Shown one piece after another: positions 54,901-64,000 of a stretch of DNA of 64,000 nt. Source of the stretch: Acanthacorydalis orientalis (taxonomy: Eukaryota; Arthropoda; Insecta; Megaloptera; Corydalidae); NCBI GenBank assembly GCA_034766995.1, contig CM068321.1, forward strand, positions 16,641,526 through 16,705,525, given 5' to 3'. Position numbers and translations under genes: made by a program. The number at the start of each line of letters is the position of its first letter. Position 1 is the first letter of the stretch. The notes beneath the pieces are model-generated. The model searched no databases and was not told the origin of the DNA. It saw only the letters and a list, made by a program, of their open reading frames with translations.

Positions 54901-57900
54901 TTCGCGGTTTTTGTGATTTTTTCGGTATCAATTATGACCGGATGGCCATTTTGACTAAAGTATGATATAGAGCTTTACTATACGCATCGAACAGTATGAA
55001 ACAGTTACCATTTTTGTCATATTTTGGATATTTTAAGCAAGAAAAACTGGTATTTTTGCGGATATTTCGCGGTTTTTGTGACTTTTTCGTTATCTATTAT
55101 TAACCGATGGAAATTTTGACTCATGTATGATGTAGAACAGTACATTGCGCATAGAACAGTATGAAATAGTTGCTAGTTTCATGACAATTTGGGTATTTTA
55201 TGAAGGAAAAACTATAATTTTTGCTAATTTTTTGCGGTTTTTTTGATATTTAAGACATTTATAATGGACCGATGTTAATATTATCAAAAAATATACATAA
55301 AGCATTAAAAGACGAATCGACCGGTATGAAATAGTTGCCAAAATACCCTACATATACTCAAATAAGCCATATCTGCAATACCCGCCAAATACGAATTATC
55401 CGCAATGACCGCCATATCCGCAAAAACCCATATCTGCAATAACCGTAGTAACCATCGTGTCCACGGAAAATGTGTTTTTTTGATATTTACTGTATTTCTT
55501 ATTTCCCGATGTTAATTTTGTGTAAGATATCGTATAGAACTCTTAAATGCGCATCGATGGGTATGAAATAGTAGTCATTTTTGTAACATTTTGCATATTT
55601 TAAGCAAGAAAAAGTTGTATTATTGCGGATATTTCGCGGTTTTTGTGATTTTTTCGGTATCAATTATGACCGGATGGCCATTTTGACTAAAGTATGATAT
55701 AGAGCTTTACTATACGCATCGAACAGTATGAAACAGTTACCATTTTTGTCATATTTTGGATATTTTAAGCAAGAAAAACTGGTATTTTTGCGGATATTTC
55801 GCGGTTTTTGTGACTTTTTCGTTATCTATTATTAACCGATGGAAATTTTGACTCATGTATGATGTAGAACAGTACATTGCGCATAGAACAGTATGAAATA
55901 GTTGCTAGTTTCATGACAATTTGGGTATTTTATGAAGGAAAAACTATAATTTTTGCTAATTTTTTGCGGTTTTTTTGATATTTAAGACATTTATAATGGA
56001 CCGATGTTAATATTATCAAAAAATATACATAAAGCATTAAAAGACGAATCGACCGGTATGAAATAGTTGCCAAAATACCCTACATATACTCAAATAAGCC
56101 ATATCTGCAATACCCGCCAAATACGAATTATCCGCAATGACCGCCATATCCGCAAAAACCCATATCTGCAATAACCGTAGTAACCATCGTGTCCACGGAA
56201 AATGTGTTTTTTTGATATTTACTGTATTTCTTATTTCCCGATGTTAATTTTGTGTAAGATATCGTATAGAACTCTTAAATGCGCATCGTTGGGTATGAAA
56301 TAGTAGTCATTTTTGTAACATTTTGCATATTTTAAGCAAGAAAAAGTTGTATTATTGCGGATATTTCGCGGTTTTTGTGATTTTTTCGGTATCAATTATG
56401 ACCGGATGGCCATTTTGACTAAAGTATGATATAGAGCTTTACTATACGCATCGAACAGTATGAAACAGTTACCATTTTTGTCATATTTTGGATATTTTAA
56501 GCAAGAAAAACTGGTATTTTTGCGGATATTTCGCGGTTTTTGTGACTTTTTCGTTATCTATTATTAACCGATGGAAATTTTGACTCATGTATGATGTAGA
56601 ACAGTACATTGCGCATAGAACAGTATGAAATAGTTGCTAGTTTCATGACAATTTGGGTATTTTATGAAGGAAAAACTATAATTTTTGCTAATTTTTTGCG
56701 GTTTTTTTGATATTTAAGACATTTATAATGGACCGATGTTAATATTATCAAAAAATATACATAAAGCATTAAAAGACGAATCGACCGGTATGAAATAGTT
56801 GCCAAAATACCCTACATATACTCAAATAAGCCATATCTGCAATACCCGCCAAATACGAATTATCCGCAATGACCGCCATATCCGCAAAAACCCATATCTG
56901 CAATAACCGTAGTAACCATCGTGTCCACGGAAAATGTGTTTTTTTGATATTTACTGTATTTCTTATTTCCCGATGTTAATTTTGTGTAAGATATCGTATA
57001 GAACTCTTAAATGCGCATCGATGGGTATGAAATAGTAGTCATTTTTGTAACATTTTGCATATTTTAAGCAAGAAAAAGTTGTATTATTGCGGATATTTCG
57101 CGGTTTTTGTGATTTTTTCGGTATCAATTATGACCGGATGGCCATTTTGACTAAAGTATGATATAGAGCTTTACTATACGCATCGAACAGTATGAAACAG
57201 TTACCATTTTTGTCATATTTTGGATATTTTAAGCAAGAAAAACTGGTATTTTTGCGGATATTTCGCGGTTTTTGTGACTTTTTCGTTATCTATTATTAAC
57301 CGATGGAAATTTTGACTCATGTATGATGTAGAACAGTACATTGCGCATAGAACAGTATGAAATAGTTGCTAGTTTCATGACAATTTGGGTATTTTATGAA
57401 GGAAAAACTATAATTTTTGCTAATTTTTTGCGGTTTTTTTGATATTTAAGACATTTATAATGGACCGATGTTAATATTATCAAAAAATATACATAAAGCA
57501 TTAAAAGACGAATCGACCGGTATGAAATAGTTGCCAAAATACCCTACATATACTCAAATAAGCCATATCTGCAATACCCGCCAAATACGAATTATCCGCA
57601 ATGACCGCCATATCCGCAAAAACCCATATCTGCAATAACCGTAGTAACCATCGTGTCCACGGAAAATGTGTTTTTTTGATATTTACTGTATTTCTTATTT
57701 CCCGATGTTAATTTTGTGTAAGATATCGTATAGAACTCTTAAATGCGCATCGTTGGGTATGAAATAGTAGTCATTTTTGTAACATTTTGCATATTTTAAG
57801 CAAGAAAAAGTTGTATTATTGCGGATATTTCGCGGTTTTTGTGATTTTTTCGGTATCAATTATGACCGGATGGCCATTTTGACTAAAGTATGATATAGAG

Positions 57901-60900
57901 CTTTACTATACGCATCGAACAGTATGAAACAGTTACCATTTTTGTCATATTTTGGATATTTTAAGCAAGAAAAACTGGTATTTTTGCGGATATTTCGCGG
58001 TTTTTGTGACTTTTTCGTTATCTATTATTAACCGATGGAAATTTTGACTCATGTATGATGTAGAACAGTACATTGCGCATAGAACAGTATGAAATAGTTG
58101 CTAGTTTCATGACAATTTGGGTATTTTATGAAGGAAAAACTATAATTTTTGCTAATTTTTTGCGGTTTTTTTGATATTTAAGACATTTATAATGGACCGA
58201 TGTTAATATTATCAAAAAATATACATAAAGCATTAAAAGACGAATCGACCGGTATGAAATAGTTGCCAAAATACCCTACATATACTCAAATAAGCCATAT
58301 CTGCAATACCCGCCAAATACGAATTATCCGCAATGACCGCCATATCCGCAAAAACCCATATCTGCAATAACCGTAGTAACCATCGTGTCCACGGAAAATG
58401 TGTTTTTTTGATATTTACTGTATTTCTTATTTCCCGATGTTAATTTTGTGTAAGATATCGTATAGAACTCTTAAATGCGCATCGATGGGTATGAAATAGT
58501 AGTCATTTTTGTAACATTTTGCATATTTTAAGCAAGAAAAAGTTGTATTATTGCGGATATTTCGCGGTTTTTGTGATTTTTTCGGTATCAATTATGACCG
58601 GATGGCCATTTTGACTAAAGTATGATATAGAGCTTTACTATACGCATCGAACAGTATGAAACAGTTACCATTTTTGTCATATTTTGGATATTTTAAGCAA
58701 GAAAAACTGGTATTTTTGCGGATATTTCGCGGTTTTTGTGACTTTTTCGTTATCTATTATTAACCGATGGAAATTTTGACTCATGTATGATGTAGAACAG
58801 TACATTGCGCATAGAACAGTATGAAATAGTTGCTAGTTTCATGACAATTTGGGTATTTTATGAAGGAAAAACTATAATTTTTGCTAATTTTTTGCGGTTT
58901 TTTTGATATTTAAGACATTTATAATGGACCGATGTTAATATTATCAAAAAATATACATAAAGCATTAAAAGACGAATCGACCGGTATGAAATAGTTGCCA
59001 AAATACCCTACATATACTCAAATAAGCCATATCTGCAATACCCGCCAAATACGAATTATCCGCAATGACCGCCATATCCGCAAAAACCCATATCTGCAAT
59101 AACCGCAGTAACCATCGTGTCCACGGAAAATGTGTTTTTTTGATATTTACTGTATTTCTTATTTCCCGATGTTAATTTTGTGTAAGATATCGTATAGAAC
59201 TCTTAAATGCGCATCGATGGGTATGAAATAGTAGTCATTTTTGTAACATTTTGCATATTTTAAGCAAGAAAAAGTTGTATTATTGCGGATATTTCGCGGT
59301 TTTTGTGATTTTTTCGGTATCAATTATGACCGGATGGCCATTTTGACTAAAGTATGATATAGAGCTTTACTATACGCATCGAACAGTATGAAACAGTTAC
59401 CATTTTTGTCATATTTTGGATATTTTAAGCAAGAAAAACTGGTATTTTTGCGGATATTTCGCGGTTTTTGTGACTTTTTCGTTATCTATTATTAACCGAT
59501 GGAAATTTTGACTCATGTATGATGTAGAACAGTACATTGCGCATAGAACAGTATGAAATAGTTGCTAGTTTCATGACAATTTGGGTATTTTATGAAGGAA
59601 AAACTATAATTTTTGCTAATTTTTTGCGGTTTTTTTGATATTTAAGACATTTATAATGGACCGATGTTAATATTATCAAAAAATATACATAAAGCATTAA
59701 AAGACGAATCGACCGGTATGAAATAGTTGCCAAAATACCCTACATATACTCAAATAAGCCATATCTGCAATACCCGCCAAATACGAATTATCCGCAATGA
59801 CCGCCATATCCGCAAAAACCCATATCTGCAATAACCGTAGTAACCATCGTGTCCACGGAAAATGTGTTTTTTTGATATTTACTGTATTTCTTATTTCCCG
59901 ATGTTAATTTTGTGTAAGATATCGTATAGAACTCTTAAATGCGCATCGATGGGTATGAAATAGTAGTCATTTTTGTAACATTTTGCATATTTTAAGCAAG
60001 AAAAAGTTGTATTATTGCGGATATTTCGCGGTTTTTGTGATTTTTTCGGTATCAATTATGACCGGATGGCCATTTTGACTAAAGTATGATATAGAGCTTT
60101 ACTATACGCATCGAACAGTATGAAACAGTTACCATTTTTGTCATATTTTGGATATTTTAAGCAAGAAAAACTGGTATTTTTGCGGATATTTCGCGGTTTT
60201 TGTGACTTTTTCGTTATCTATTATTAACCGATGGAAATTTTGACTCATGTATGATGTAGAACAGTACATTGCGCATAGAACAGTATGAAATAGTTGCTAG
60301 TTTCATGACAATTTGGGTATTTTATGAAGGAAAAACTATAATTTTTGCTAATTTTTTGCGGTTTTTTTGATATTTAAGACATTTATAATGGACCGATGTT
60401 AATATTATCAAAAAATATACATAAAGCATTAAAAGACGAATCGACCGGTATGAAATAGTTGCCAAAATACCCTACATATACTCAAATAAGCCATATCTGC
60501 AATACCCGCCAAATACGAATTATCCGCAATGACCGCCATATCCGCAAAAACCCATATCTGCAATAACCGTAGTAACCATCGTGTCCACGGAAAATGTGTT
60601 TTTTTGATATTTACTGTATTTCTTATTTCCCGATGTTAATTTTGTGTAAGATATCGTATAGAACTCTTAAATGCGCATCGTTGGGTATGAAATAGTAGTC
60701 ATTTTTGTAACATTTTGCATATTTTAAGCAAGAAAAAGTTGTATTATTGCGGATATTTCGCGGTTTTTGTGATTTTTTCGGTATCAATTATGACCGGATG
60801 GCCATTTTGACTAAAGTATGATATAGAGCTTTACTATACGCATCGAACAGTATGAAACAGTTACCATTTTTGTCATATTTTGGATATTTTAAGCAAGAAA

Positions 60901-63900
60901 AACTGGTATTTTTGCGGATATTTCGCGGTTTTTGTGACTTTTTCGTTATCTATTATTAACCGATGGAAATTTTGACTCATGTATGATGTAGAACAGTACA
61001 TTGCGCATAGAACAGTATGAAATAGTTGCTAGTTTCATGACAATTTGGGTATTTTATGAAGGAAAAACTATAATTTTTGCTAATTTTTTGCGGTTTTTTT
61101 GATATTTAAGACATTTATAATGGACCGATGTTAATATTATCAAAAAATATACATAAAGCATTAAAAGACGAATCGACCGGTATGAAATAGTTGCCAAAAT
61201 ACCCTACATATACTCAAATAAGCCATATCTGCAATACCCGCCAAATACGAATTATCCGCAATGACCGCCATATCCGCAAAAACCCATATCTGCAATAACC
61301 GCAGTAACCATCGTGTCCACGGAAAATGTGTTTTTTTGATATTTACTGTATTTCTTATTTCCCGATGTTAATTTTGTGTAAGATATCGTATAGAACTCTT
61401 AAATGCGCATCGATGGGTATGAAATAGTAGTCATTTTTGTAACATTTTGCATATTTTAAGCAAGAAAAAGTTGTATTATTGCGGATATTTCGCGGTTTTT
61501 GTGATTTTTTCGGTATCAATTATGACCGGATGGCCATTTTGACTAAAGTATGATATAGAGCTTTACTATACGCATCGAACAGTATGAAACAGTTACCATT
61601 TTTGTCATATTTTGGATATTTTAAGCAAGAAAAACTGGTATTTTTGCGGATATTTCGCGGTTTTTGTGACTTTTTCGTTATCTATTATTAACCGATGGAA
61701 ATTTTGACTCATGTATGATGTAGAACAGTACATTGCGCATAGAACAGTATGAAATAGTTGCTAGTTTCATGACAATTTGGGTATTTTATGAAGGAAAAAC
61801 TATAATTTTTGCTAATTTTTTGCGGTTTTTTTGATATTTAAGACATTTATAATGGACCGATGTTAATATTATCAAAAAATATACATAAAGCATTAAAAGA
61901 CGAATCGACCGGTATGAAATAGTTGCCAAAATACCCTACATATACTCAAATAAGCCATATCTGCAATACCCGCCAAATACGAATTATCCGCAATGACCGC
62001 CATATCCGCAAAAACCCATATCTGCAATAACCGTAGTAACCATCGTGTCCACGGAAAATGTGTTTTTTTGATATTTACTGTATTTCTTATTTCCCGATGT
62101 TAATTTTGTGTAAGATATCGTATAGAACTCTTAAATGCGCATCGATGGGTATGAAATAGTAGTCATTTTTGTAACATTTTGCATATTTTAAGCAAGAAAA
62201 AGTTGTATTATTGCGGATATTTCGCGGTTTTTGTGATTTTTTCGGTATCAATTATGACCGGATGGCCATTTTGACTAAAGTATGATATAGAGCTTTACTA
62301 TACGCATCGAACAGTATGAAACAGTTACCATTTTTGTCATATTTTGGATATTTTAAGCAAGAAAAACTGGTATTTTTGCGGATATTTCGCGGTTTTTGTG
62401 ACTTTTTCGTTATCTATTATTAACCGATGGAAATTTTGACTCATGTATGATGTAGAACAGTACATTGCGCATAGAACAGTATGAAATAGTTGCTAGTTTC
62501 ATGACAATTTGGGTATTTTATGAAGGAAAAACTATAATTTTTGCTAATTTTTTGCGGTTTTTTTGATATTTAAGACATTTATAATGGACCGATGTTCATA
62601 TTATCAAAAAATATACATAAAGCATTAAAAGACGAATCGACCGGTATGAAATAGTTGCCAAAATACCCTACATATACTCAAATAAGCCATATCTGCAATA
62701 CCCGCCAAATACGAATTATCCGCAATGACCGCCATATCCGCAAAAACCCATATCTGCAATAACCGCAGTAACCATCGTGTCCACGGAAAATGTGTTTTTT
62801 TGATATTTACTGTATTTCTTATTTCCCGATGTTAATTTTGTGTAAGATATCGTATAGAACTCTTAAATGCGCATCGATGGGTATGAAATAGTAGTCATTT
62901 TTGTAACATTTTGCATATTTTAAGCAAGAAAAAGTTGTATTATTGCGGATATTTCGCGGTTTTTGTGATTTTTTCGGTATCAATTATGACCGGATGGCCA
63001 TTTTGACTGAAGTATGATATAGAGCTTTACTATACGCATCGAACAGTATGAAACAGTTACCATTTTTGTCATATTTTGGATATTTTAAGCAAGAAAAACT
63101 GGTATTTTTGCGGATATTTCGCGGTTTTTGTGACTTTTTCGTTATCTATTATTAACCGATGGAAATTTTGACTCATGTATGATGTAGAACAGTACATTGC
63201 GCATAGAACAGTATGAAATAGTTGCTAGTTTCATGACAATTTGGGTATTTTATGAAGGAAAAACTATAATTTTTGCTAATTTTTTGCGGTTTTTTTGATA
63301 TTTAAGACATTTATAATGGACCGATGTTCATATTATCAAAAAATATACATAAAGCATTAAAAGACGAATCGACCGGTATGAAATAGTTGCCAAAATACCC
63401 TACATATACTCAAATAAGCCATATCTGCAATACCCGCCAAATACGAATTATCCGCAATGACCGCCATATCCGCAAAAACCCATATCTGCAATAACCGTAG
63501 TAACCATCGTGTCCACGGAAAATGTGTTTTTTTGATATTTACTGTATTTCTTATTTCCCGATGTTAATTTTGTGTAAGATATCGTATAGAACTCTTAAAT
63601 GCGCATCGATGGGTATGAAATAGTAGTCATTTTTGTAACATTTTGCATATTTTAAGCAAGAAAAAGTTGTATTATTGCGGATATTTCGCGGTTTTTGTGA
63701 TTTTTTCGGTATCAATTATGACCGGATGGCCATTTTGACTAAAGTATGATATAGAGCTTTACTATACGCATCGAACAGTATGAAACAGTTACCATTTTTG
63801 TCATATTTTGGATATTTTAAGCAAGAAAAACTGGTATTTTTGCGGATATTTCGCGGTTTTTGTGACTTTTTCGTTATCTATTATTAACCGATGGAAATTT

Positions 63901-64000
63901 TGACTCATGTATGATGTAGAACAGTACATTGCGCATAGAACAGTATGAAATAGTTGCTAGTTTCATGACAATTTGGGTATTTTATGAAGGAAAAACTATA
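48968..64000 (+). repeat. Distal array with new variants
   Basis: CGTTGGGTATG alternates irregularly with CGATGGGTATG. AACCGCAG replaces AACCGTAG in scattered units (52516, 54713, 59105, 61300, 62764). From about 55001 on, every subunit D ends AAACAGTT instead of AAATAGTT, after a first appearance at 53537. GATGTTCATATT appears only in the last two complete units, near 62594 and 63326. Confidence 0.75.

Larger units (their letters stand above)
11482..64000 (-). other. otp: Upstream otp intron (partial), filled by satellite DNA
   Basis: No further exon is visible upstream of 11481 on the minus strand. If the assembly is correct, everything from 11482 to the right edge is intron, and its donor and the homeodomain exons lie beyond base 64000. 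The first ~275 bases are ordinary AT-rich sequence; the rest is satellite. The other reading is that the array was wrongly joined to the gene or that the gene is disrupted here. Confidence 0.5.
12552..64000 (+). repeat. 732-base higher-order satellite array, 70 full copies plus a partial copy
   Basis: The unit starting ACCATTTTTGTCATATTTTG recurs at 12552, 13284, 14016, 14748 and so on to 63791. Total spacing is 70 units x 732 minus one base, counting small indels. All copies are in the same orientation. Each unit has subunits A (165), B (165), C (237) and D (165), separated by GTATGAAATAGT-type boxes. Neighbouring copies differ at only a few positions. No long reading frame, transposase or reverse transcriptase is present, so this is satellite DNA and not a transposon cluster. 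The array continues past the right edge. Confidence 0.98.

Noticed and set aside
12552..64000. Tandem repeat encoding a repetitive protein (732 = 3 x 244)
   Set aside because: Stops occur in every frame of the unit. The recurring TATGAAATAG box alone contains stop triplets, and no long frame spans a unit.
12552..64000. CRISPR array or cluster of transposons
   Set aside because: Units are contiguous without unique spacers, the host is eukaryotic, and no terminal repeats, transposase or reverse transcriptase are seen.

Overview
This window comes from a very AT-rich eukaryotic nuclear genome, most likely an arthropod and probably an insect. The evidence is long (AT)n/(GT)n microsatellites, spliced exons of a paired-class homeobox gene with insect-like low-complexity stretches, and a large satellite array. 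I cannot name the species. No bacterial-type operons, rRNA, tRNA or CRISPR are visible.

Bases 1-5678 are AT-rich DNA with microsatellites and no recognisable gene; this is the 3' flank of the gene on the minus strand. Bases 5679-5989 and 11305-11481 are two exons on the minus strand. They join in frame (phase 1) across a 5,315-base intron whose donor appears to be GC rather than GT. The last exon encodes an OAR motif (core SIAALRRRASEL, preceded by WRG) and ends in TGA. This points to a paired-like homeodomain transcription factor, most probably orthopedia (otp). The homeodomain exons are not in the window and should lie beyond base 64000.

Bases 11757-64000, more than 52 kb and over 80% of the window, are one satellite array in a single orientation. 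It begins about 275 bases upstream of the otp exon, so it sits in an otp intron if the assembly is right. Its edge (11757-12551) is about five diverged ~165-base monomers. The body (12552-64000) is 70 complete copies plus one partial copy of a 732-base higher-order repeat. Each unit holds four subunits of 165, 165, 237 and 165 bases, all marked by a GTATGAAATAGT-like box. The 237-base subunit carries a 129-base replacement containing a short-period repeat (~16 bases) that is the monomer's conserved TTTTTGCGGATAT box in inverted orientation.

The array changes along its length. Diverged monomers lie at the edge, then units with patchy variants arranged in nested 6-, 7- and 13-unit duplicated blocks (to about 37.5 kb), then about 11.5 kb in which I see no differences between copies, then a distal part in which new variants appear. 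This resembles a centromeric or heterochromatic satellite with monomeric edges and a homogenised core, next to or inside a developmental regulator gene. The array runs off the right edge, so its full size is unknown.
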